The position numbers were made by a program, and so were the translations under genes. Source: Actinobacteria bacterium HGW-Actinobacteria-4 (GTDB taxonomy: Bacteria > Actinomycetota > Actinomycetes > Actinomycetales > Demequinaceae). Taken from it: a stretch of 64,000 nt of DNA. The stretch is taken from contig PHEW01000001.1 in assembly GCA_002841315.1 (NCBI GenBank), forward strand, positions 310,001 through 374,000, in the 5' to 3' direction. Each line of letters begins with the position of its first letter. Positions within the stretch are counted from its first letter, which is position 1. The notes below the pieces were generated by a model. The model was not told the origin of the DNA. It saw only the letters and a list, made by a program, of their open reading frames with translations, and made no database searches. This document shows positions 17,261 through 25,203 of the stretch, piece after piece.

Positions 17261-17720
17261 CGCGACCTCGATGTGGGCCATCGGCCAAGTACTTGCACGC
17301 GGCGTCGATGCGATGGTGCATCACCTGGGTAACGCGGCGCAGAAACGCATACCCGAAGACGGGATCATCTTCGCAGGTGTGACGTAGGCAGTCGCCGTCG
17401 AAGGCCAGCAGTTGCGAGTCTTGCACAGCGAGTGCGTCAAACTTCCAACGGTATGGTTCGACCAGCCAGGACCAACCCACCACGTCTCCACCCTTCACCG
17501 TGTCCAACACCAACGACGCGCCCGAGCGGCGATGGATGCGCAAGTCGATACGTCCTTGGAGCACTACGTAGAACGAGTCTGCATGCTCGCCAGCGTAGAA
17601 GAGGGTCTCGCCCCCGGCGATGGACCGCGCGCGACCACACGCCGCTACCCGCTTGAGGGAGCCCTGGCTCAACCCAGCGAAGAACGGGTGGTTCGGCAGG
17701 ACCTCAATGATGGCGTCCAT
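17247..17720 (-). CDS. Cyclic-nucleotide-binding-domain protein (Crp-like, no DNA-binding domain)
   Basis: A 157-residue protein formed almost entirely by one cNMP-binding beta-roll: LPNHPFFAGLSQGSLKRVAACGRARSIAGGETLFYAGEHADSFYVVLQGRIDLRI, then GGDVVGWSWLVEPYRWKFDALAVQDSQLLAFDG. No helix-turn-helix follows; the C-terminus (VTQVMHHRIDAACKYL) is a short helix. It is therefore a stand-alone sensor or adaptor rather than a transcription factor. The GWSWL-xxPYRWxFDA pattern is one I associate with proteins encoded beside actinobacterial NiFe-hydrogenases (from memory). TGGAG lies eight bases before the ATG. It overlaps the DUF6390-like gene. Confidence 0.8.
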   Translation of the reverse strand: MDAIIEVLPNHPFFAGLSQGSLKRVAACGRARSIAGGETLFYAGEHADSFYVVLQGRIDLRIHRRSGASLVLDTVKGGDVVGWSWLVEPYRWKFDALAVQDSQLLAFDGDCLRHTCEDDPVFGYAFLRRVTQVMHHRIDAACKYLADGPHRGRDGCY

Positions 17721-17849
17721 TTTGATGCTCCAGCCACTGTGCTGTGAGCGCGGTACGTGCGTACTGCCCTCTCTCTCACGCTAGGCGGCATTCCTCAGGC
17801 CGGTGTAGGACCAACGTCACACTCACTCAGCGCACCATATTCTGGAGCA

Positions 17850-18671
17850 ATGACGTCTCCTGAACCGCCGTCGGAGCTCGAGTTAGCCGGAGGCAACATG
17901 AACGCCGCTGTGGTGCGCGTGGGCGACACGGTGCGCCGCGCGGCCTCACCGCAGACTCCTACCATTCACCGCCTCCTTGACCACGTTCGCGCGCAGGGAG
18001 TGGGTTGGGTTCCGGCACCCCACGGGTTCGACCACCAGGGACGCGAGGTGCTCGAGTTCATTCCCGGTGACGTCGCCCACAGTTCGTCGGCGTTCCTGGA
18101 CGCCGATCACGTGCTGGACGAAGTCGCCGTGGCACTGCGTGAGTGGCACGATGCCACGGCCACCTTTGCGCGCGGCCCCGAGGACGTGTGGTGGGAAGAC
18201 CCGCGCGAACCCGCCGAGGTCGTCTGCCACGGCGACTTCGCGCCGTACAACCATGTGTTCCGCGACGGCCACTTGGTGGGCGCCATCGACTTTGATGTGT
18301 GCACGCCAGCGCCGCGCCTGTGGGACCTCGCCTACACGGCCTACCGGTACATCCCCCTGATTCCCCATGTCCGGGACGACGTTCCGGACGGCGACGGTGC
18401 GGACCGGACTCACTGGGAATCGGGTGCGAAACTCACGCGGCTCGAGCGGTTCCTGACTGCCTATGGCCCTGTGGATCGCCCCGGTGACACGGCAACGGCC
18501 CGGCCCTACGCATCGGCCGAACTGCTGGCACAAGTACCCGCGCGGCTGTTCGCGTTGGCCGACTGGAGCGTCGCGCAAGGCTCACCAGACCTCCACCGGC
18601 ACGGGGCCATGTACCGGGCCCACGGTCAGTGGATCCGTGATGGCGGCGTTCTCGGCGTCACCGACCGGTAG
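17850..18671 (+). CDS. Aminoglycoside phosphotransferase (APH)-fold small-molecule kinase
   Basis: A 273-residue protein with a short N-lobe (LELAGGNMNAAVVRVGDTVRRA) and the catalytic loop VVCHGDFAPYNHVF, where Asp is the base, followed by GAIDFDVCTPAPRLWDLAYTAYRY with the Mg2+-binding IDFD aspartate. All core catalytic residues are intact. The substrate is unknown; family members phosphorylate antibiotics, choline, homoserine or other alcohols. TATTCT at 17838-17843 followed by six bases supports a leaderless start at ATG 17850; the N-lobe homology also begins near there, which argues against ATG 17898. An ATP-grasp gene follows after ten bases. Confidence 0.85.
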   Translation: MTSPEPPSELELAGGNMNAAVVRVGDTVRRAASPQTPTIHRLLDHVRAQGVGWVPAPHGFDHQGREVLEFIPGDVAHSSSAFLDADHVLDEVAVALREWHDATATFARGPEDVWWEDPREPAEVVCHGDFAPYNHVFRDGHLVGAIDFDVCTPAPRLWDLAYTAYRYIPLIPHVRDDVPDGDGADRTHWESGAKLTRLERFLTAYGPVDRPGDTATARPYASAELLAQVPARLFALADWSVAQGSPDLHRHGAMYRAHGQWIRDGGVLGVTDR

Positions 18672-18681
18672 CCTTCCTGTC

Positions 18682-19536
18682 ATGCCTTCTCGCATCGCTC
18701 TGGTCACCACAGTGACCATGCCCGTCCCCGACGCCGACGAACTTCTTCTCATGCCTCACCTGCCGGAGGCGACGCTGGCGGCGTGGGACGACCCTGCCGT
18801 GGATTGGGCAGCCTTTGACCTTGCCATCATTCGGTCCACGTGGAACTACCACGACCACCTCGACGAGTTCCTCGCCTGGGCCACCAGGACCGCGCACGTC
18901 ACCAGGCTGGTCAATCCCGTTGAGATCATCGAGTGGAACACGGACAAGCGCTACCTCGCAGACCTTGCCGCACAAGGGTTCGCGACCGTTCCCACAACGT
19001 TCCTGAACCCCGGCGAGGCTCCCGATGACACCGCAGTGGTCGCCCTTGACGGCCACCTGGTTGTCAAACCGTCGGTAGGGGCCGGGTCAAACGGAGCCAA
19101 GCTGTTCAACGGCGACGCCGCCGCAGCATCGGCCCACCTCGCGGAACTTCACGCCCAGGGCAAGACCGTGATGCTCCAGCCCTACCTCAGCGGAGTCGAC
19201 ACCGACGGCGAGACCGCCCTCATGTATGTGGGCGGCCAGTTCAGCCACGCCGCGCGCAAGGCGGCCATTCTGTCGCGGGATATGTCCTGGTCCACCGGCA
19301 TCTACGCCGACGAGAAAGTGGTGGCCACCGAACCCACCGCAGCAGAACGCGCTCTGGCCGACAGCATCGTCGCCACCCTGCCCAGACTCGCCTACGCGCG
19401 CGTGGACCTGTTGCCTACGGCCAGCGGCCCTGTGGTTCTTGAGCTCGAACTGACCGAGCCCTCGCTGTTCCTGGGCCTTGGCGACGGCGCGCCGGAGCGC
19501 GCGGCAACGGCCTTCCGGGCGTTGCTCGACCAATAA
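18682..19536 (+). CDS. ATP-grasp domain protein (RimK/DcsG-like ligase)
   Basis: A 284-residue protein with an ATP-grasp C-terminal region: HLVVKPSVGAGSNGAKLF (glycine-rich loop and ATP-binding Lys), VMLQPYLSGVDTDGETALMYVGG and ARVDLLPTASGPVVLELELTEPSLFL (Mg2+ ligands). The N-terminal part has AIIRSTWNYHDHLDEFLAW and EWNTDKRYLADLA, which resembles the cycloserine-pathway enzyme DcsG and its many relatives of unknown role. It would join a carboxylate to an amine or thiol using ATP. ATG 18682 is chosen; TAGCCT ends seven bases before it. It follows the APH-like kinase gene at ten bases, suggesting a two-gene unit. Confidence 0.82.
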   Translation: MPSRIALVTTVTMPVPDADELLLMPHLPEATLAAWDDPAVDWAAFDLAIIRSTWNYHDHLDEFLAWATRTAHVTRLVNPVEIIEWNTDKRYLADLAAQGFATVPTTFLNPGEAPDDTAVVALDGHLVVKPSVGAGSNGAKLFNGDAAAASAHLAELHAQGKTVMLQPYLSGVDTDGETALMYVGGQFSHAARKAAILSRDMSWSTGIYADEKVVATEPTAAERALADSIVATLPRLAYARVDLLPTASGPVVLELELTEPSLFLGLGDGAPERAATAFRALLDQ

Positions 19537-19538
19537 CG

Positions 19539-20603
19539 CTAGGCAGGTGCGGCCGCTCCCGAAGGGTCGATCAGCACCCGCGAGGTGGTGCCACCCGCCC
19601 GGCAGTCTGCCACGATGCGCGCGCCGTCAAACTGATCGGGGCTCGTGATGTTGAACGCGGGCACGCAATCGGCGCGTGAGGGGACCTGGGGCGAGGCATC
19701 CGCGTAGTCGTCGGTAGCAAGGTTGTGAACAATCCATCGATCCCGTTCCACGCGTCCGTCGACCCGGAAGGTCGCGCGGTACACCGCAGTCATGGAGTCC
19801 ACGGAAATCCATGCATCGATGCCACGGTCCTCGGAGAAGCCCTGCAGGTGAAGCCTCCGAATCTCGCCGGTGATCACGCTGCCTTGAAACGTGCCGCTCG
19901 CGGTGCGCCACAGCAGACCAGTGGTGAAGCCGCTCGCGTCGTAGGACGCCCACAGCTCGCGCCCGTCTTCTTGGAGCCCTAGGTAGGTGACGTTGCCCAC
20001 CCCTCCGGCTACGTTGTTGGCGACGCTCACCGAGTTGTCGTGCCACGCCTCCGTGTTGACGCCGGTGTCAAGCCCAAACTCGACGACTTGAGCCAGACCT
20101 GGGCGACCCGTCCGCACCAGCCACGCCACCCGCTCGTCAGGATCCCAGTGCACCAGGTCAATGTTGTAGTCACGGCGCAGGTCATAGAGTCGGAACAGCT
20201 CACCCTCGGGGCTCTCCAGGTAGATCACTTGGAGGTCGTTGAGGTAGGTGATGCCGTCGCCGTCGCCCGCGCGCGCGATGACCACGCCCCAATCGGCGTC
20301 CACGAATTCCCAGATCCAGCCAACCATGAGCCGTGCCTGTGGCTCGCGCTCGTCCGTGACCGCCAGCAACGGCGGCAAGTCCAGTGCGCTGCCTACGAGC
20401 CATTCGGGGCGAGCGTCCGAGGCGGTGGTGCCGGGCTCCGTGGTTGGGTCAGAGCCTTGGCCTTCCGAGTCGCTCAGGAAGCCGTATTGAGACGCGAGCC
20501 AGAATGCGCCACCTGCGGCCGCCACCAGAATGAGCAACGTGATGATCGTGCCAAGTGGCACACGCCCAGCGTCGTTGGACCTTCTCGTGGCGGTGCTGCT
20601 CAT
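19539..20603 (-). CDS. Single-pass membrane protein, paralogue of the 14.5-kb gene
   Basis: A 354-residue protein with a short cytoplasmic N-terminus (MSSTATRRSNDAGRVPLG), a transmembrane helix at about 19-41, an acidic Ser/Thr/Pro linker and an ectodomain of about 290 residues. The segment YLESPEGELFRLYDLRRDYN followed by WDPDERVAWLV matches the larger paralogue (YLHSPEGVAFELFKLPQDFN and WHEDQRTAWIV). Two Cys near the C-terminus (SRADCVPAF, VADCRAG) could form a disulfide. TAGAGT lies seven bases before ATG 20603, consistent with a leaderless mRNA. Function unknown; it ends two bases from the convergent ATP-grasp gene. Confidence 0.7.
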   Translation of the reverse strand: MSSTATRRSNDAGRVPLGTIITLLILVAAAGGAFWLASQYGFLSDSEGQGSDPTTEPGTTASDARPEWLVGSALDLPPLLAVTDEREPQARLMVGWIWEFVDADWGVVIARAGDGDGITYLNDLQVIYLESPEGELFRLYDLRRDYNIDLVHWDPDERVAWLVRTGRPGLAQVVEFGLDTGVNTEAWHDNSVSVANNVAGGVGNVTYLGLQEDGRELWASYDASGFTTGLLWRTASGTFQGSVITGEIRRLHLQGFSEDRGIDAWISVDSMTAVYRATFRVDGRVERDRWIVHNLATDDYADASPQVPSRADCVPAFNITSPDQFDGARIVADCRAGGTTSRVLIDPSGAAAPA

Positions 20604-20681
20604 ACTTGGAACTCTAGTTGGAATCTGCGGGCGCGGGGCGGCGCTTCCTGAGAGCATGAGTCCTAACCCATGGGAGGTTGT

Positions 20682-21575
20682 GTGAACCCCGCCGCCGCGC
20701 CCTCGCTTGATCGGCTTGAGATTCTCGACGTCTTGTGGCGTCGAGACCCGACAACCGGTACCCGCGAACCTGTCCATACGGCCGATGCCGCAGCGAGGTT
20801 GCGTGCGTCCGGCCAGGCGCGCGGTGCGCGCTTTATTGAATCCCTTCCCCAGACGGGTGGCGTCCTCGATCAAGATGCGCTTGACAGAGTGTTCTTGGGG
20901 GTTCACTACGAACTGGCTCGCCTCAGCGAGTATCTGCAGGTGCCGCAGCGCATGGCTGCAGGCATCGCGCCACTGATCGCCGCGGTGCGTGAACGCGAGG
21001 GTCCTGGTCCCGTGCACGTGATCGACGTGGGGTGTGGGATTGGCCTGGACGTCCGGTGGATGGCGAGTGCGAAGATCCACGGCCCGGACGTGGAGTATGT
21101 CGGTGTGGACCTCAACGGGTTGCTGATCGAGGCTGCTACGCGACTGGCCGCAATCGAGCTGGTGTCCGCGACCTTCGTGGTGGGGGATGCCTTCGAGGCT
21201 GTGGCCACGATCGCCCACCCTGACCGCACCGTACTGATTTCGCAGGGTCTCCTTCACCACGTGGGTGCGGACCGGCTCACCGAGTTTTTCTCACGCCACC
21301 ATGAGTCGGGACTAGCCGCGTTCGCGCACTTCGACGTGAACCCCGGGTTCTGGTCCACCCTAGGAGGGTGGGTGCTCCACCGCGTGCGCATGCGTGAGCC
21401 AGTGTCCCGCCATGACGGCAACCTGTCGCTACGCCGCGCCTTGGACGCGCCAGCTTTGCTGGCCCACGCGCGCGCTGGGGTTGGTGACTTCTACTCGCTG
21501 GAGTGCGCCGATGTTGCAGCGTGGCTTCCTGCTCCTCACCGAGCGCTACGGCCCATCGTGGGAGTCCGTCGATGA
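20682..21575 (+). CDS. Class I SAM-dependent methyltransferase-like protein
   Basis: A 297-residue protein. After an N-terminal helical region, VHVIDVGCGIGLDVRWMAS is the glycine-rich SAM-binding motif I and VEYVGVDLNGLLIEAATRLA provides the acidic residue of motif II. LISQGLLHHVGADRLTEFF fits the later post-motif region. The C-terminal part HFDVNPGFWSTLGGWVLHRVRMREPVSRHDGNLSLRRALDA is probably the acceptor-binding portion. GTG 20682 is the preferred start because GGGAGG at 20672-20677 lies just upstream and would be inside the gene if ATG 20670 were used. Its TGA overlaps the next ATG (ATGA). Substrate unknown. Confidence 0.75.
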   Translation: MNPAAAPSLDRLEILDVLWRRDPTTGTREPVHTADAAARLRASGQARGARFIESLPQTGGVLDQDALDRVFLGVHYELARLSEYLQVPQRMAAGIAPLIAAVREREGPGPVHVIDVGCGIGLDVRWMASAKIHGPDVEYVGVDLNGLLIEAATRLAAIELVSATFVVGDAFEAVATIAHPDRTVLISQGLLHHVGADRLTEFFSRHHESGLAAFAHFDVNPGFWSTLGGWVLHRVRMREPVSRHDGNLSLRRALDAPALLAHARAGVGDFYSLECADVAAWLPAPHRALRPIVGVRR

Positions 21576-22135
21576 TGACCCTCGCGCTGATGGTCACGCC
21601 GCTCGCATTGCTTGTGGCGTTTCATGGGGCCGCGGCGGGGATCCGGGCCGCAGCGGGGCGAGATGGCCGCCTCGATCACCGCCGTGCCGAACGGATGGGT
21701 GCGGCGCGCGGAATAGGTGTGGCGTTCGCGCTCGTTACTCCTGCCGTGATCGTGGGTGCCGTCGTGACCAACGGCGAGAGAGAGAGGCTTGACGTGTACC
21801 AACAAGGTGGCCTCGCTGTCGCCGTGGTGGCTGGCCCGGTCGCGGCGACCGCAGCCCTCGCCTTTGGCGTGGCACTGGTGGCGTCGTGGCAGGTGCGTGC
21901 GTTCGTGAACACGGTAGTCATTGGCGGGCTCGAGTTTGTCCGTCCAGCCGTCGCCGCGGTGGCGGTGGTCGCAGTGTGGTTGGCAACCCGTGACGTCATG
22001 GCGACTGCCCTCTTTGGCTTCGCCACGGCATCGGCTCTGCAAGCCCACCGCGTCACCGCCAGGCTCTGGTATGCGAGTCCGGCCACGTTGCCGCCAATCA
22101 CCACCTCACAGGAGGAACCGCATGCGCATCGATGA
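21572..22135 (+). CDS. Conserved-looking integral membrane protein of unknown function
   Basis: A 187-residue protein with about five hydrophobic helices: residues 1-20, 46-65, 79-105, 112-130 and 135-155 approximately. A basic loop RAAAGRDGRLDHRRAERMGAARG follows the first helix and VTNGERERLDVYQQGG follows the second. I do not recognise the family. It starts at ATG 21572 inside the ATGA overlap with the methyltransferase-like gene, with GGGAG upstream, and its own end overlaps the next gene by 14 bases. The tight packing says the three products work together. Confidence 0.6.
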   Translation: MMTLALMVTPLALLVAFHGAAAGIRAAAGRDGRLDHRRAERMGAARGIGVAFALVTPAVIVGAVVTNGERERLDVYQQGGLAVAVVAGPVAATAALAFGVALVASWQVRAFVNTVVIGGLEFVRPAVAAVAVVAVWLATRDVMATALFGFATASALQAHRVTARLWYASPATLPPITTSQEEPHAHR

Positions 22136-22505
22136 GCTGATAGGCGTTTACGACGCCAACGGTGGGTGGCGCGGCGAAGCGTCCTATGTGGTGGGCCACC
22201 TCCTGGGGACGCGCAACTGTGCGCTGTGCGATGTCACCCATTCCGCGGTACGTCGCAAACCGCAATGGGACACCATGGTTCGCAACCTGGGGGTCCCCTT
22301 CGCCTTGCTCCACCGCAACGAGATGCCAGCTGACGTGACGTCGGCGGTAGGCGAGCACCCGTTGCCGCTCGTGCTTGCCCGTGTAGACGATCACCTCCGG
22401 ATGCTGATGCCCGCGGATGACGTGGCACTCGCCAATGGCAGCGTGACAGAGTTTGAGGTACTCGCCCGCGCTGCCGCTGACGCTGCCGGGTGGAATCTGG
22501 GCTAA
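22122..22505 (+). CDS. Small CxxC protein of unknown function
   Basis: A 127-residue soluble protein. Near the N-terminus it has YDANGGWRGEASYVVGHLLGTRNCALCDVTHSAVRRKPQWD (shown in parts: GHLLGTRNCALCDVTH is the key region), that is, a Cys-x-x-Cys pair followed by Asp and His, which could bind metal or act in redox chemistry. The remainder (VPFALLHRNEMP, LPLVLARVDDHLRMLMPADDV) is mixed alpha/beta. I recall similar CALCDITH proteins in other bacteria, without assigned function. GGAGGA at 22111-22116 gives a strong ribosome site. It is the last gene of a three-gene overlapping operon and ends against the convergent iron ABC ATPase gene. Confidence 0.6.
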   Translation: MRIDELIGVYDANGGWRGEASYVVGHLLGTRNCALCDVTHSAVRRKPQWDTMVRNLGVPFALLHRNEMPADVTSAVGEHPLPLVLARVDDHLRMLMPADDVALANGSVTEFEVLARAAADAAGWNLG

Positions 22506-23590
22506 ACGTTCGCGGGCTGACGCGCAAACGCGAGGCCCGCTGACCTGACCGCGACGGCCACTTCGCTATCCAATTGCCAGACGTGATCACCAAGCACCCT
22601 GGCCTCGACGGGCTGTTCGCAACCGGGCAAGTCGAGGGTGACCACGGCGTCGTGCCCAAAGTAGGCGACGTTGCGCACCATCGCGATCACGCTGCCCGGG
22701 GGCGGCGAGTTGAGGTCGTCAACTGCCAGTTGCTCGGGGCGTAGCACGAGGTCCACGGCCTCCCCTTCGCGCGCGATCTCGCCGTCTGCGAGCCGCGCGG
22801 GGATCGCGCCAAGAGGGCAGGTCACGCTTCCGGCCGCGCCAGCCGCGGCGCCTTCGGCCCACGTTCCGGGCATGACGAGGGCGCCGCCCACAAACTGTGC
22901 AAGCCAGCGGGACGCAGGTTTGGCGTATATCTCTGCCGGGGTGCCCACCTGAATCAAGCGGCCGTCATCAAGCACGGCGACCACATCAGCCATCGAGAGC
23001 GCCTCGTCTTGATCGTGGGTGACCAATACCGCGGTGGTCTCGGCCCGGCGAAGCACTTGGCGCACTTGGGCACGGACGTCGGCTCGGAGCGCGGCGTCAA
23101 GAGCGGAGAAGGGCTCGTCAAGGAGCACCAGATCGGGATCGGTAGCCAGCGCGCGGGCCAGGGCTACCCGGTGGCGCTGCCCACCAGAGAGTTCACCCGG
23201 CATGCGCAACGCGAAGTCAGCCATGCCAACCATCTCCAGCAGGTCACGCGGCTTGTCGCCCCGTCGCTGCGAGCGCGGCAACCCGAAGCCCACATTGCCC
23301 AACACGTCCAAGTGAGGGAACAGCGCAGCGTCCTGGGGTACCAAGCCGATGCGCCGACGCTCGGGCGGCACGTTCACGCGTGGTCCGGCCAGCACCCTAC
23401 CGTCGATGACCACCGCGCCTTCGATCGGGGTGTTGAGGCCCGCGATCACCCGCAGCAGGGTGGACTTACCGGAACCGGACGGTCCCAGGACCGCAGCGAG
23501 TTGGCCGTGCGGCACCGTGAAGGAGACGCCGCGCAGCACAGGGGCGCCGTCATATCCGGCCACCACCTTGCGCACCTGCAACTCACTCAC
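22502..23590 (-). CDS. Iron(III)-type ABC transporter ATP-binding protein
   Basis: A 362-residue ATPase of the FbpC/FutC/spermidine-type family. Walker A is GPSGSGKST (about 36-44), the Q-loop is in GLVPQDAALFPHLDV, the signature is LSGGQRHRVALARALA, Walker B is LVLLDEPFSALD, and the H-loop is VLVTHDQDEAL. A C-terminal TOBE-like beta domain follows from about residue 240 and would be the regulatory part. It energises import by the permease encoded just upstream; their genes overlap by four bases (GTGA). Confidence 0.92.
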   Translation of the reverse strand: MSELQVRKVVAGYDGAPVLRGVSFTVPHGQLAAVLGPSGSGKSTLLRVIAGLNTPIEGAVVIDGRVLAGPRVNVPPERRRIGLVPQDAALFPHLDVLGNVGFGLPRSQRRGDKPRDLLEMVGMADFALRMPGELSGGQRHRVALARALATDPDLVLLDEPFSALDAALRADVRAQVRQVLRRAETTAVLVTHDQDEALSMADVVAVLDDGRLIQVGTPAEIYAKPASRWLAQFVGGALVMPGTWAEGAAAGAAGSVTCPLGAIPARLADGEIAREGEAVDLVLRPEQLAVDDLNSPPPGSVIAMVRNVAYFGHDAVVTLDLPGCEQPVEARVLGDHVWQLDSEVAVAVRSAGLAFARQPANV

Positions 23591-25194
23591 AGTGCCTCCT
23601 CCGGTGACCGCTTGCCGGCCACCACTTCACGCGTCAACAACAAAGCGGGGACGATCGCTACCGCAATGAGCATGAGCGCGTATGGAGCGGCGGCGGCGTA
23701 TGCCGAACTCTCCGTGTAGCGCCACAGCGATGTCGCCAATGTGTCCGTCCCGGTAGGTCGCAACAACAGCGTGGCAGGCAATTCTTTCATAGCGGTCAGC
23801 GCCACCAGCAACACTCCGGCGCCGATGCCGGGCCAAGCAATCCTGGCCGTCACCCTGGACCACACCCGCTGTGGCGACGATCCAAGTGTGCGGGCCACAT
23901 CTTCGAGTCCTGGCTCAACCTGTTCGATGCTGGCCCGGACTGCGCCTACGGCCTTGGGCAGAAACAAGACTCCGTAGGCGAACGCGAGCATCCAGATAGA
24001 TTGATACAGCGCAGGCACCACCTTGAGGGAGAAGAACACGAGCGACAGTCCCACCACGATGCCGGGAAGCGCGAGTCCCAGGTAGCTCGCCGATTCCGTG
24101 ACGCCCGACAACCGGTTGCGAATCCGAGCGGCGACCAGGCCAATGGGCAATGCGAGCGCGAGCGCGAATAGTGCGCCAGCGCCCGCGATGGACACGGTGG
24201 AGATCATGTCGGTCACCAGCGCGCCGGGCCGGACGCTGGTGGAGGCTGCGGTGGTGGAACCAATGTAGCGAGCCAGCGCACCCACGGGCACGGCCAGGCC
24301 AAGCATCGCGAGTAGGCCGAGCGCCCCGTGAACCCACCAGGCGTGACGCCCTAATGGCACCGGCGTCACTGGCGCCCGGGCTACCACGGTGGTGCCTAGC
24401 CGGGCTTGCGCTCCGCGCATGCGCCGTTCTGCGACGACGAGCGCGATGCCCATGGCCGCGAGCACAGTCGCCATCACCGCCGCGAGCGTGGGGTTGAACT
24501 GACTGCCGTAGGCGGTGTGGATTGCCCACGTAAACGCCTGGTACCGCATGAGCGCGACGGTACCGAACTCGGCGAGTACGTAGAGCGCCACCAGCAACAC
24601 TCCGGCCAGGGCCGCTGGACGAATCTGTGGCCACGTCGCCTCAAGGAACGCGCGCAGGCGTGACCGTCCTAGCGTGCGTGCCACGTCCTCGTTGGCGTGA
24701 TTGGACAGCCGCAACGCCGCGATGGTGGGGAGCGTCACGAACGGCACGTTACACAGGGTGAGCACCACGAAGGCACCCCAGAATCCCCTCAATGGGGTCA
24801 CGGCAATCCACCCGAAGGCTGCCACGTAGGAAGGCACCGCGAGCGGCAGGGCGGTGATCACGAGCCACACTTTGCGGCCGGCGAGGTCCGTGCGGGTGAG
24901 TAGCCACGCGATAGCAACGCCCACCACCAACGCCGTGATGGAGACCGCGATCACCAAACCCACGGTGTTGACGGCAAGTTCCACCATGCGGCCGCGAAGC
25001 AGAGCGGCTGTCACCAGGTTAGGGTCGGACCCCACCACCCTCACGACGAGGTAGGCCAGCGGGATCGCCGCGACGGCAGCGGCGACGATTGACGAGGCAA
25101 TGAGGAATGCCCGCCCCAGCCTGAGGCGGGCGCGACGACGGGGGACAAAGGAGAATCCCTTGCCCCCCGTCATGAGCGTCCGGACGGACGTCAT
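23587..25194 (-). CDS. Iron(III)-type ABC transporter permease (FbpB-like, fused halves)
   Basis: A 535-residue protein with two homologous halves of about six helices each, the FbpB/SfuB arrangement in which one chain provides both permease domains. The coupling-loop EAA motifs are seen in NEDVARTLGRSRLRAFLEATWPQIRPA and EPGLEDVARTLGSSPQRVWSRVTARIAWPG. It forms the membrane channel of the importer with two copies of the ATPase. GAGGAGG lies just before the ATG. It begins nine bases after the substrate-binding protein gene and overlaps the ATPase gene. Confidence 0.92.
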   Translation of the reverse strand: MTSVRTLMTGGKGFSFVPRRRARLRLGRAFLIASSIVAAAVAAIPLAYLVVRVVGSDPNLVTAALLRGRMVELAVNTVGLVIAVSITALVVGVAIAWLLTRTDLAGRKVWLVITALPLAVPSYVAAFGWIAVTPLRGFWGAFVVLTLCNVPFVTLPTIAALRLSNHANEDVARTLGRSRLRAFLEATWPQIRPAALAGVLLVALYVLAEFGTVALMRYQAFTWAIHTAYGSQFNPTLAAVMATVLAAMGIALVVAERRMRGAQARLGTTVVARAPVTPVPLGRHAWWVHGALGLLAMLGLAVPVGALARYIGSTTAASTSVRPGALVTDMISTVSIAGAGALFALALALPIGLVAARIRNRLSGVTESASYLGLALPGIVVGLSLVFFSLKVVPALYQSIWMLAFAYGVLFLPKAVGAVRASIEQVEPGLEDVARTLGSSPQRVWSRVTARIAWPGIGAGVLLVALTAMKELPATLLLRPTGTDTLATSLWRYTESSAYAAAAPYALMLIAVAIVPALLLTREVVAGKRSPEEAL

Positions 25195-25203
25195 ACGCCT
25201 CCT

